Shown piece by piece: positions 27,001-39,166 of a DNA stretch of 64,000 nt. This DNA comes from Davidsoniella eucalypti (lineage: Eukaryota; Ascomycota; Sordariomycetes; Microascales; Ceratocystidaceae), in NCBI GenBank assembly GCA_004009845.1, contig RMBW01000053.1, forward strand, positions 62,001 through 126,000, given 5' to 3'. Both the position numbers and the translations under genes were made by a program. The notes beneath the pieces were generated by a model that ran no database searches, was not told the origin of the DNA, and was given only the letters and a program-made list of their open reading frames with translations. Position 1 is the first letter of the stretch; each line of letters begins with the position of its first letter.

Positions 27001-30000
27001 TTTGCTCAAGCTCAAGTCCACCAACAAGCCAAACTCTTGACCTGTGGAGGGAGATAAGTAAAGTTGACGGGGGAGGGGGGGGGGGGGGGTGCTATATCAC
27101 ACGTCTAATATATGCCTCTCTGTTTTGTTCTTTCGTCTTTCATTTCACACTCTTACTCTCCTTTACTCCCTCGTTTATTACAAGCAAATACAATGTGACA
27201 ATTTGGGTTACTAAAGTCGGACTGTCTGTAAGCTGTTCTCAGGCCTCAAGAGAAGAAACTGCGAGCAAATGCTACCTGCCATTGCCATTTAACAACTCTA
27301 TTTAACTCAATGGAAACTTGGTATTCTCGAGGTCCTGCCTAGGAATACATTGCGGCATTTCAGCAAGTTGGGGCTGTTGCAAGCTTGTGTAGTTTAGAAT
27401 CAAGTCTAATCAAAAGATAGAGACCTATCAAGGAACTACCTGAGACTATGACACTATATATTCTGATATTCTGATATTCGAATGTTACGGTTCTCAAGGG
27501 GCGTATGTATATCTATTGATAGACCGTATTCTCAATGTAAAAACTACTAATGAAAGGAGTCCTGCATATAACATAAGCCTAGCTAATTCAACAACACCGT
27601 CCTCCCTCATTATTTCAGGCTCGTATTAGAGAATTGGGCGGGCCATGACGTTATTTCAACGTAGTTTGACGACGCCCTGATTTGTTTTGATTCTTCAGTC
27701 GGAGGGTAGAAAAAGGAAAAAAAAAACCAATTGGAAAAACTACCAAGTTGTCCTTGTCATATCTTGCCAACATGAAGTTTTGAAGTCTCAAATATTATTG
27801 CCGAAAGAGGCAAAAGACTCGACATGGCAATTGCCAAGGCAGTTTGGATTCCAGTCGAGAAATGAAGGGATTGTCGTCGTCCTACCTGGCTAGCCCTTGG
27901 CTTTATTGGAAGAGACAAACCTCAGGAGAAAACAGGTTTTTTTCTTTTTGATATAGCATGAACGGCTATCTCGTGGACCAGATATTCCGTCCTGATGTTT
28001 CCGTGGTTTCAGGGCATGAATATATAGAAAGCAGGCAAAACTGCCATATTCAGCTTGAGCCAGGACGAAAAGTCACGGACCGGCAGGCGTCCCTATTGTC
28101 TTTTAGCATTGCAAACCGACCTGCACAAAGTTCCCCCGAGTACCAAGTTTTGTTGTTTTCTGTTTTTGTTTTTCTCATGGCGGCTTGCTAGGACTCGACG
28201 TTGATTCTTTGAAATGCCGAGATGGCAGCAGCGTAGTACGCATATTATTTCTGCTTAGGGCATTGACTTGCTCGGGATGTATCGTGACCTATACTTACAT
28301 ATTCGCAACCGAGCTAGTATGGTACTAGCTACCAACCCGCGTGACACTACACCAAGTGACAGGTATCTAGGTATAGGCATAGTATCATCGGAGAGGTCGC
28401 TATATCTGTGTATGGAGAGCCAGTCTATCAAAACGCCCACGCTTTATATGTTAGGTGATCATTTTGGAGGTAGACGGAGCCTCTCTCGTCGTTGTTTCTA
28501 TGCCAACATCCCAATACTGATGATGTTTTATGGGCCATTCTTGCTAGTATCTTCGTCTGTCGTTGTAGGTTGAGTTGGCTTCACTTCAGAGTCAAGTATC
28601 TGCTTTTCTAAATGTTCCAGTAAACTACATGATAGACTTTCTCCTCTTCAACTTGTATCTGTATATGTATAATAATAAAAACCACTCTAGCACTGAATCT
28701 TGGCAACATCAAAGTCACAGCCAATGCGACTTCAACTCTCGCCTCCTCTCCTCACTGTCCTCGGTTTCTCCTTCTTGCAGGCACTCCCGGTGACTTCTCG
28801 GACAAAGACTAAATCTGCAACACCGAGAACCTGATGGGGGAAAAATACTGTAGGAAAAGTAGAAGAGAAGAAAGCAGGCTCCCTGTTCCCCAAAGAGGTA
28901 CAAACAGAAAAGTGAAGGGGGGGCGTAGAGATAGCATCTTTTGCTAGTTACCTACCCGCTAGTAGCATTATGAGCTTTGACTATGACATGAGCAAACATG
29001 AACCAGAGAAAACGGCGCCTTCTACGACGCTGGAATACAAGCCTTAGCCTCTCATTCTGGTGTCTTTTATTCCATGTCCTCCTCTTCCATCTTTGCCGCG
29101 CGAGAAGACGCCAACATGGCAACGTTTTACTCGACCGTCACAGTAGGAGATACGCCCTGCTTAAATCCAAGTATCTGTATGCACCTGTGTCCTATAGTGA
29201 TAGCGCGTATCGGTTCGTCTTTTGTCATTATATCACTCTCAGTAGGCGCTGTTTGCTAGTGGGCTACCATACCAGGACAGAGCTGTTTTACGGCTCTCGT
29301 CAAGCTTTCATTAGGGATCAGGACTATCCTGCCGTCGAGTTGTTCTATTAGAGAAAACGATCATGGCAACATCAGGGTAAAGATAGTAGCAGACATAGAG
29401 GTATTAATGGGAAATCTGCTACTGCAGCAGCCGATCACATAGTAGAGCCAGACCTTGACTAGCAATAGTCCTAGAACGGCGACGCTATTCTCTATCCCTC
29501 CATTTCTCTTTCCTCCTGAGATCCAATGCCACACGTCCAACGAACATGGCACGCAGAGCACATCGAGGATATGCCACTGCTGCAGTGCTACAGGACACCT
29601 CAAACACAGCTATGTCACTACTAGCATAGGCTATCTATACGATGCTCAGGAACCGCGTCTCAAGTCTGCGATATCCGGACGCCCGTGTCTAGCGTTAGGA
29701 TCTCTGGTTTCTTGTTTACCTGACTATCCGCGGTATCCCCCTGAACGGTCTGCCCAACAATAAGAATCCCCTTAGCTTGGACTCCATGATAGTTCTTGCT
29801 AGTATGGTAGCTAATCTAACTGGCTGTGGCACACGGGGAATAACGAGCCGCTTCTGCAATCACACGGGGTGATACATGGACGATAACACCAACAGCATGG
29901 TCAGCAGGTAATGTTTATAAAAGCCTCTACAGCTAGCTCAACCAACACTCAAGAGAAAAAAAAGCAATGAGAAGCTGCACATGTCCTTTCATTAGAGATT

Positions 30001-32451
30001 GGAACTTTACCTAGTATCGGACCTTCTGTCCGACAAGCCATTCTGCCACTGTGCCTTTGTTGTAGTGCCTCAAGAAGAAAATATTCTCTTCTTCTCCAGG
30101 AAACACTACTTGAAAGGGATATTGTCAAGGAGCCGTTGTTGGGGGCAGGAGGAGGGGGGTAGGAGAGATAATGATAGATAGTTCAAGTGGAAACATGAAT
30201 GGAAAGAGGCAAAAGAAGGAATCAAAGTGATATCGGGAAGAGTAGGAACGGACGCGACGTTGCTTTGAACAAGGTAACTGGCTGGCTGACCAAATGTTTG
30301 CTAACTACAATTACTTGCCGGTCACTTACAGATACAACTGTAGCCACTGTGACTCTCTCTCTACTGAATGAAGGCGCTCTACTAGGGAAACTAACTCTAC
30401 TACGAGACCGGATCTCAGACCGCCAAGCCGAGTAGCTACGGGGAACTTTCAATTTCCCTTCCCCACGGACGACTCTTTACCCTTCTTTCTCTTCGTTTTA
30501 TTTTGGATGTCCGCCCATATTGCTTGTCACGTTCGATGCTCTCCCATCAGATCATCCGCGATATTCACGCACGCAAAACATAAAGTGCAAAGTGACACTC
30601 CGATCATCGGTTTCTTGTGTTTCTTTCCCTTACCATGTCTCTCACAAGGGGGCGGTATTGAGTGCTATAATGCCTCTTCACAAGGCCCTGATCTGCTTTA
30701 CTCAAACCCAAAGAATCTTCTGCCCCCCCCCCCCTAGTTATCACGAATGGTTCGTAAACCACTCAGCATATCCATCATCGTCATTTGACTGTATTTTCAT
30801 ATACATCCGGATGCTGAACTATACAGCTCTACCTTCTGGTGAGATTTCGCCCTCTACAATACCTCGCCGCAGCAACGTGTTCCCCCTCTCTTAATTGTAT
30901 GCTTACATACACATATTACCAAAACTTCTCCAGTACTACACTATATCATAAGATGCTCCTCAGTGTAGACAAGCGAAGGGGGAGGGGAATGATACTAACT
31001 CAGTACCAAAAGCTGCAGGCTTTTCATCACATCACATTCTATATTTGTGTAGATAGATCAGTTATGGCCCAGGATGCCTCCATAGATTTAACTCAGGGAA
31101 CAAATAAGAATCTCCCAGTAGATGATACTTCGAATCTCACGTACATAAACGAAATATTGGCTACTGTATTAGTACTATGATCTCCAAATGATCAATAAAT
31201 ATAGGCAAAAGAGGGTCCCTTTACATCATCTACTTCATCTTAGAATACGGACTGCCCTTTATACACCTCAACACTCGCCTTCTTTTTTATTATCACAGAA
31301 AGTAGCCAAACCTCTAGAATATTCCTATACTAATCACGAATAGCAGGAAGTTGGAGGGGCGTGTGCATCTAACATCGTCTTATCTCCAATAAAAAAGAAA
31401 TCTTCTCAGCCAACCATATAGTCAGCATATACACTTCTATTCATCCATCACCGGAAGCCGCTGGTAAAGGCCAGGTCACATTCCAATCAGTCACCCCTTT
31501 AAACAGAACAACTTAATGTCAGATAGCGTCAGAAACGTACCTACACTCAATAATGCCCCCCATCACGCCCCAGCTAAGCAGTCCGTAACCGCCGTAGCAG
31601 TTACATTGCCCAACTTATTTTTATTCGTCTCTACCCCAATCAGAGCACCCACTTGTCTACTATCGAAATACTACTCATATTCCATGGGGTGGCCACGGCA
31701 TAGCCTTCCTTAGTAATACCATCTGCTGTGCCATTGAACAGAAAAGAAAAGGTCCGTTTCTTCAGTATCACCTCCTGACCTTGGAGTCCGCAATAGAGGG
31801 ACTAAATATAAATACAACTAAACGTATGGTACACTTCCGCCTTGTTCCTTTTCCAGACCAGTTCATATGATATATGACAACAATGCTAGCGTCTAAAGAT
31901 TCAACGCGCCACCGATGTATAGCAAACCTACAGATATCGATATATTGGTGCGGCCCTGCAAATCCTACTATAAGAGACTTTGGGTTATTGCTTAGTATTG
32001 TCGGCCTTTTGCGAGGCAAGATAGACATAGGTAGCATTCTACAACAAGATCGTGTATGCCTTTTTGAGGTATCAATGACGATACAAGTGGCCACTGCCGT
32101 GCATGCACGACTCCTTCAACAAGGCGTCTCTGCAGAGTTGTAGCGTAGTTACAACCCCGCTATAAGGCAGATACGGTAAAGTGCCACTATCCGGTTAGAG
32201 TCTAAGTCGTTTATGTACTTAATTCCGTATACAACTACAGGATATCAACGCTGATGCCCACTCTTTCAAATCCCCATGATGTCATGCTAGGCTTTACCTT
32301 TCCATATCCTTCTCCGGTAAAAGACAACAAAACAGGCTCACTTATAGGCAAAACTTGCCCTCTTTTCAGTCGATTCTTTTAATCTTGCCGCCAAATTTTG
32401 GAGCCAAGATCATGAAGCCATATAAGGAACGGTCTTTTATGAATATCACTC
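21059..32451. other. Gene-poor DNA, nothing recognised
   Basis: There is no recognisable coding gene. Homopolymer runs include C12 at 26360-26371, a G5-A-G15 tract at 27069-27089 and C12 at 30723-30734. The part from about 22.8 to 25.8 kb is somewhat richer in GC, with frames of up to 107 codons (22898-23221 +), but these carry no domain and overlap open frames on the other strand. I treat all of them as non-coding. Confidence 0.55.
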
Positions 32452-32553
32452 GCCATAATAGTTTAGTGGTTAGAATACGTCGTTGTGGCTTTCATACCCA
32501 TGAATTTCTACGGATTATCCGACGTGACCCATGTTCGATTCATGGTTATGGCA
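32452..32553 (+). tRNA. tRNA-His (anticodon GTG) with a 30-nt intron
   Basis: The acceptor stem GCCATAA (32452-32458) pairs with TTATGGC (32546-32552), with discriminator A at 32553. The D arm TAGTTTAGTGGTTAGAATA follows. The anticodon stem CGTCG (32478-32482) pairs with CGACG (32520-32524); the anticodon GTG is at 32485-32487. A 30-nt intron occupies 32489-32518, directly after position 37, the canonical eukaryotic site. The T arm is CCATG-TTCGATT-CATGG (32529-32545). The mature length is 72 nt. A T7 run at 32590-32597 could be the polymerase III terminator. The extra 5' G of tRNA-His is added after transcription in eukaryotes and is not encoded here. Confidence 0.93.
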
Positions 32554-33121
32554 CGCTATTCAAGTCGCTCATTAATGATTAGTGACGATATTTTTTTGTG
32601 TTTATTAAGTCTTGATTCAATTTTTGTTGGTGTCTTTTAGACCCGTGAGGTTCGGATTTTTTAGTAGGGTTGCGATAACCCAGGCCTGCATTTTTTAAAA
32701 TTCAAACAAGGGTGTATAACCCTAATCGCGTAGAGCTATATTGTAAGACTCTAATCTCCATGAATTTGTCAACAAGTTTCATTCGGTGTTTACGGGATCG
32801 AACTTTGCTAGACTTAGTTAAAGATAGTAGGGAAAAAAGCTATTCCCCACCATCCAAAATCATTATCGATGAGATAAACATATATTCCACGCCTTATCAA
32901 TTGCCATTTCAAATAGCTTCGGTAACGAAAGCGGTATTTCTTATCCTTGTTTAGTGATCCATTCTTGGGATATCCGATAGTTGTATGTACGACTTGACGA
33001 TATATACCACGACCCACCTACACTATTAGAAAACTAAATAGTTCAAGATAGACTATCGCTAAACTTTACTTTATTCTCTTATTGCCAAGCTAAGGCAAAT
33101 GATATTAGACTAAATCTCAAG
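32554..33121. other. Spacer between tRNA-His and the Aim32-like gene
   Basis: Apart from the T-run terminator candidate at 32590-32597 I see no feature. An open frame at 32712-32954 matches no family. The last few hundred bases should hold the promoter and 5' leader of the gene that starts at 33122. Confidence 0.5.
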
Positions 33122-34255
33122 ATGCCATCTACCCGCTTAGTCACCAGCCTCACAAGGCGTCTCTATTCCTCTTCATCTTCAACATCATCCACTACCGCTA
33201 GTTCAGTGGCACGTACCCTTCGCTCACACCCTACATTCCCCATGACACCATGCTGCCCACCTAACACAGCACGTACTTCCTGTATAGGCAAGCCCATTCT
33301 ACCTGCCGACTTCCCACTAGAAACCAAGGGCCTCCATGGAGCCATGGCCGCATATCTCGAACATGTTGTTTTGTGTACAGGCACAAGCGATTGGCCATCG
33401 AGAATCGAAGAGCAACAAGTTGACTTGGATAATCACGATATAATCGTTGAAAATCAGAATGGGGACGTTGATGGTCTTCCGAGTCGTAACTTGGCTGCTG
33501 AGATGAAGGACTTGCTAGGCCGTAAAGGCGCTTACCAAAATGTAAGTCACGACTTATAAACTTGACCCGGCACCGACCCAAACTAACGAAGTGAAACGCT
33601 AATATAATCATTATAGCCTAACTTCTCTGTCATTGCATCGTCATTCCCTAAACCGACTTCTCCATCCCGTGAATCTGCCTATCTTCTTCCTTCTTTCAAA
33701 TACATACCCTCTCTACCTTCTAAAGCCTCCTTGGAAACACTAATATCCAAACATCTCATCCCTCTCGACCAATCATATATACAAAAAGAACAGCAAAAAA
33801 TGGACTCGGATCTGCCGTCATTGGATGCTCCGATCCCTGTTTCGTCTGTCATGGTCCTGATATGTGGCCATGGAAATCGAGATCTTCGCTGTGGTATCTA
33901 TGGTCCGGCTTTACAAACATCTTTCACCGAGGAATTCAAGACTTCTGGATTTAATGTCATTGAAACCCCTCCATCCCTCAATGACCCCCCAGTATCTGTA
34001 AAAACGGCACGAGTGGCCTTGATCTCACATATTGGTGGCCACAAATATGCAGGAAATATCATAATATATATCCCTCCAGGCTTCACTAATCTGAACGGAA
34101 GCAGTCATGACTTGGCTGGTTGTGGAATATGGTATGGAAGAGTTGACCCTGAACATGTTGAGGGTATAATAAAAGAGACTATTGTTCACGGAAAGGTTAT
34201 TCAGAAATTCTTTCGAGGCGGTATCAATGCCGAGAGGAGAATTGTACGCCTGTGA
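33122..34255 (+). CDS. AIM32: Aim32-like sucrase/ferredoxin-fold [2Fe-2S] protein
   Basis: Two exons, 33122-33541 and 33617-34255, with an intron 33542-33616 (GTAAGT...TATAG); the product is 352 residues. The N terminus is Arg/Ser-rich (RRLYSSSSS), as expected of a mitochondrial presequence. The Cys-containing segment at residues 44-54 resembles the family N-terminal motif. The C-terminal thioredoxin-like domain has CGHGNRDLRC (C223 and C232) and HIGGH (H278 and H282), then AGN. In yeast Aim32, as I recall, two Cys nine residues apart and two His four apart bind a [2Fe-2S] cluster; the spacing here is identical. The family role is redox quality control in mitochondrial matrix and intermembrane space. 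The gene is convergent with the GMC oxidase gene, 390 bp away. The start is the first ATG of the open frame and gives a sensible presequence. Confidence 0.9.
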
Positions 34256-34645
34256 TCTTAAAGGACATATAGATTTGTTTGATAACTTCATAGTTGTATC
34301 TATATTAAACTAGATAGATGCGCGAATAATAGGATAGTATACAATAGAAAATAGACCTCAAAGAAAGTAAAGCAATAGTTATAGAGCTATTAAACACGAT
34401 GGTGACCAAAAGAAACAAAGCTTTGGGATAACTCAAAAGAACATGGCTTAGCCATGGTGGGTATAAGAAAACTGTAATGTAGATGAATTGACAAAGGAGA
34501 GGGTATTGATAGCCGGATTGAACGAAAATGATGCGGGGATTTGATGATAGAAAGGATAGTGATTAATACGTTGGACAAGAAAGAAAGGAAGAAAAAAAGA
34601 ACAAGAGAAATTGATTTGGAATGGAACAACTAAACGCTGTTACGT
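34256..34645. other. Convergent intergenic spacer
   Basis: 390 bp lie between two convergent stop codons and must contain both 3' UTRs. The sequence is A/T-rich. I see no further feature. Confidence 0.6.
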
Positions 34646-37600
34646 TTAGTCTCTTAGAACACCGTTGATAGTAAGAACAGCAAACTTGTCAATGGGTTCA
34701 ACAAAACGGTAATCTGGACCACGAGTCACGCGATCTATTTCGGATCTGACATGGGGATATACGTCCTTCCATGCGTTTCGGCCCATCCAGGGATCGAGAT
34801 GGCCGTAGCCAGGAATCTCAAGACGACGATATTGCACTTGGCCATCTGTACTAGCGAGGCCGAAGCGCTTAACCAAGATGTCATGAGATTGTTGGGTGGC
34901 AGCTGGGGAGATAACAGCATTATCAGCACCGACAAACTGCATAATGGGAATACCACGGAGCTTTTCAACGTTGTCATCTGTTACCAACGGTGAATACTCG
35001 GGGCCGTTAGTAGTTACGGAACCGATAGTTCCTTGGCGCATAAGCACGTCCATCAAGGTCAAATTAACGCCGTTGAAGAAACGGTCTATCTGGCGGTGAG
35101 TAGCTTCGTTCAGGTTGCGGTGATTCCAGCATCTAGATACGTTAATAACGCTTTTCAAACTAAAGGGCACGTGGTATGAATTTACTAACCTTCCAAAGGC
35201 AAGAGACGTACGATGGCATGATGCGCTCATGCATATCTCTTGGCGTGGCTGAGGGTACAAACGCAGTAGTTGAGTTAGTAGACGCTGGATGAGTCCGTCT
35301 TCCACACTAGGCTGACAGGACATCCAGTTGCCTGCAAACTTTTTGTATAGCCCATCTAGCGGAATCGGCCCTTTCATGGCCTTAATCATGTTAGGGGGAC
35401 TCCAGATGGGCGTCATGAATGTTTGACTACATGTGATGCCCCAGATCCAGTCACTTGGGATATCGCCTGTTAGTAGCCCTATGGACAAAGAGACGCTTCC
35501 CATACAATGTGCCACAGTGTATACTTTGTTACCAACAGGTGAGTTGCCCTGGGCATAGTTCTCACGGATAAACTCAAGAGCAGCACGGATATCTTCACGA
35601 GCATCAAAAACAGTCCAGTTGTCTTTTCCAATATCGAGCATACCGAAGCGATGCACACAAGTGAAAACGCGATATCCGGCCCGGGTCATATAGTTGACTG
35701 CGTTGTAGGGAATGGTTGGAAGAGCGAAGACTTGGTGGTCAACAGAAGCGCCGGCAATCATGAGAACATTCTTGGTATCGATGGAAGCGCTACTTGGCTC
35801 AAAGATATGAATAGGCGTCTTTATGTCATCACGAGCAGTCAGTGTATGAGTCTGTTGTGGCAGCGTGCGATTGATGTAGCCAATATAGTTGGGCGTCGGG
35901 TACTGAAGGCGGCCAAAGCGGCCTAGGAAAAGCGGCAGGGAATGACTTGTCATGAAGTTGAAGTAAGTTGCGGAACTAGACAACTTTCTAAGTAGGCTGG
36001 AGCCTGAGGGTGAGAGCGACATGAGTTCACTGAAGAAGTCACCGAGTTTGATGTTCAATATACCCTTGGCAACGACCTCGTCATAGCGCCAGTCATTGGG
36101 GTCAGCCTTGTTTCGTGTGCGGCTAGCAGTTGGCCGGGTGATGGTGACATACAAAGTGCTTGACGCCTTCCAGAACCGTATTGGAGAAAGTTCGACAGAT
36201 GGATCCAGGACCTTGTACCCGTGAAAATGAAGCATTTGGCGATCAGTTCCCCACATGTCGAAATCATAGACAAGATTGAGCGTGTTGGGGCGCTTGGGAT
36301 CTACCGATAGTAGTTGAAAATCGCCGCGTTGGACCATAAACGGGGAGCCCGGTAGGGTCGGGCACGCCATAGTACCAGTGATGACGGCGGGGTGCTCGAT
36401 ATTGTTGGCATAAGACCGGATGTCAAATGTCTGAATCGTCAAGAAAAATCGGCCATGCTCCAGGCGACCCTTAGCAGCCCGACGAGCTCTGCGATACGAC
36501 TCTAGATCATCTTCGGCCATCTGGGATCCATTGAGACGGTGAATGTAGCCGCTCATAATTTCCGTGAAGCCATATCCGTCAACCTTGTCAGCAGCAAACA
36601 AGCGCATAGCTTGTTGTGTCTGAGAGACTTCTTTGTGTTCCATGATGGCAGTCTGCATCTGGTCAGCCTTTCCAACGAACGGATACCGAGGCTCTCCAAA
36701 TAGATCTAGAGTGCCGTTCTTTTCTTGGGAGACAGTAAGCCCATGTTTTGCAGTGAAATGCTCTAGAGTCCGCTCGGCAAGGGCCGAAATGGTAGCAAAA
36801 GGGTTCACGCCTAGTGAAGTTGGAACTATGGCGGCATCGGCAACGATGAGGCCTGTGTGGATATCAGAGCCATTTCCCTTGAATAGTTCACCCGTATGCA
36901 AGCAACCACCAGTCTTTCCGGTATTGTCGTAAGCCATACGGGCGCCACTATAGAACATGTTAGTTTGAGTTCAGTTACTCGATGATCATGCGGTACATAC
37001 CCTAAGGGGTGGACAGTCACCTGTTGTTTGCCAAGAAGAGAATAGAACGGATGGTTGATGACTGTGCCACCTACATGGGCAGCAGCTTTGGCTAGAACAT
37101 CATGAATTCTTCTAACATGGCCGTTTTTTCCAAGACCGGGAAAGTCGAGCGATAGTTTGTCATCTTCAAGCGTCATGCGTGCCTGAGCGCCTAGTAAAAG
37201 TTAGAGTCCAACGCCTATGAAATTTGAGTTGCAGTGGGATTGAACAAACCATCGTGAGCCATGATGAGATATATTTGAGTTTTGTTCATGGCACCCATCT
37301 TTCTGTATGGTCCAAGTATCCAGCTACCGAGGCTAGCAAGACCCGAGCTCCATCTCTCGGAGAAGGTGCGTTTTCCTTTTGACTGGACACTTCCTGGAAC
37401 AAGCTCTAGCATAGCTTGAAGGAAGGGAACCATTGGGCTTGCTACGGCGCCTTCCTCGAGAATCCAACCATCCAAAGGGCTATCATGCCCTTCACGATTA
37501 TCAATAGCGGAGTTGATTGTCGGTCCTGTTGGGTTTGCAGGGTTCGGGTTTCGTTGGCCCAGAGAGTTGGCTTCATAATCAGTGTTGTAGCTATAGTATT

Positions 37601-39166
37601 GTTAGTAAACATCATACCAAGTAACAAAGGATAGTAACTTACCCAAAGGCTAGCATATCGCCATTACCACTGACTTCGCGGCCGATATGATCACTGAGAG
37701 GAAGGCCCATTTCCTTGCTGCGAAGCAAAATTTCTGTTGTTCCAATAGCGCCAGCGCCAAAGAAAACACCCTTCTTAGCATGCACCCACATCAGATCACC
37801 ACTGAATGCGCTATAGAAGCGACTACGGCCGATATCGCGCCAGGCATAATACACGATGTATCCGCCTTCAGGCCCAGTACACTCGAGTACGTAGCGAACT
37901 TCGCATTCACAAAAGATCTCTGCGCCCCAGTTCCAGGCATCAGCAATATATGTCACCAGAGTTGTGTTTTTGGAGCCGTCGTTGATGCCAGTGACATCTT
38001 CGCCCGAAAGAGTCGATGCACGCATTTCAACCCCACACGAGTTTGGGCCGTTGTGGAACCGGGTAGTCTGCGGAACCTTGCGGAACTTGTCCTGTAGTCC
38101 CATCATGCGGGCCTGGCGTTCGAGAAGCTCGACCTTGTGCAACTTGGGCCAATCATCGGGATATGGCTGTGGCTCTAGAACGGCTGCGACCTTGTCGTAG
38201 TCTGTGGAGTATGAGTTAGTCCCATTATTCATAGAAGCAAACCCAGTTAAGTAACTTACATGGATTGAGTGACTCTGGGTCATCACGGATCTCCTTAGGC
38301 CAGGTGGGAAGCCCCAGAACACCCTTGTCAGCGGGAAGGAAGATGTTGGCATTGATCAGACTTGTGCCACCGAGACCTACCCGAAAAAAGGTATTGTTAA
38401 TTTATTTGTCATAATCGCTTGTATAGTTCGCTTGAGTTTACATACCATTTGCCATGAAACAGCTTAAGCCCTTGCCCATGTGAACATGGTACATGCCATT
38501 AGGGTTGCCACCGTTGATTGGAACCTTGAAGCGTCTAGTGTTACCAGGATCAAGGACACCTGAGCAACGGACCTGACTGAGACTCGCAGTCGGCGTTGAT
38601 GGATACTCACCAGGCCATTTCTCGCTGCCGCGCTCAAGAACACATACGGAACTTCTCCCATATTTGCCCTGGGAACGGGCAAGTCGAGAAGCAGCGATAC
38701 CGCCGCCGTAGCCGGAACCAATAACAATGAAGTCGTAACTGTTTCGCATCAATGGGACGGCGCGAGACAGACGAGGGTGACCCTTCACACCAGCAGTGCC
38801 ATTGACATACGATTGTAGCGAAGCTTCGGCTCGAGATTGAGACGAGCTGTATGTCTTTGTGGCGCTACTGAGATACGAAGGATGAGTCTGCTTTGTGTTG
38901 ACAAAGAAAAATTCGTCATCATCATCCTCGACAGAGGCTACCGGAGGTGTCTTCAACCCAGCCTCAAGCTTGGAGGCATCCGTCCACTGCGAGTCTTTCT
39001 TGAAGAATCGACGAGCAGACTTGGGAGAAGGAACAGAGTCGGTAGAGGTCACGGTCTGTTCACCAAGAAGCGGAATACTATCGTAGTCATCCGTGTTCTG
39101 AGGTCGACCCTGGGAAGACTTTCGACCCTTCTTAAAGGTAGCCTTAAAGGCCTTCATGATGGGCAT
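34646..39166 (-). CDS. GMC (cholesterol oxidase-like) oxidoreductase fused to an alpha/beta-hydrolase
   Basis: Seven exons: 39166-38446, 38376-38260, 38201-37643, 37590-37250, 37190-37001, 36947-35190 and 35132-34646. They sum to 4,173 nt, exactly in frame, giving 1,390 residues. After a low-complexity N terminus (about 1-140, with an acidic run near 81-85) comes the FAD-binding GSGYGGG (150-156) and GLGGTSLINANIF (241 on). The GMC C-terminal part has HPLGG (640-644) and GVNPFAT with N691; His and Asn in such positions are catalytic in the family. From about 1020 an alpha/beta-hydrolase follows, with AHCMGS placing C1124 at the nucleophile elbow; D1299 and H1340 (GYGHLD) could complete a triad. 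Likely role: oxidation of a sterol or other lipophilic alcohol, with the substrate unknown. A second ATG at codon 4 is possible, and a donor-like GTAAGT lies just upstream of the start. Confidence 0.88.
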
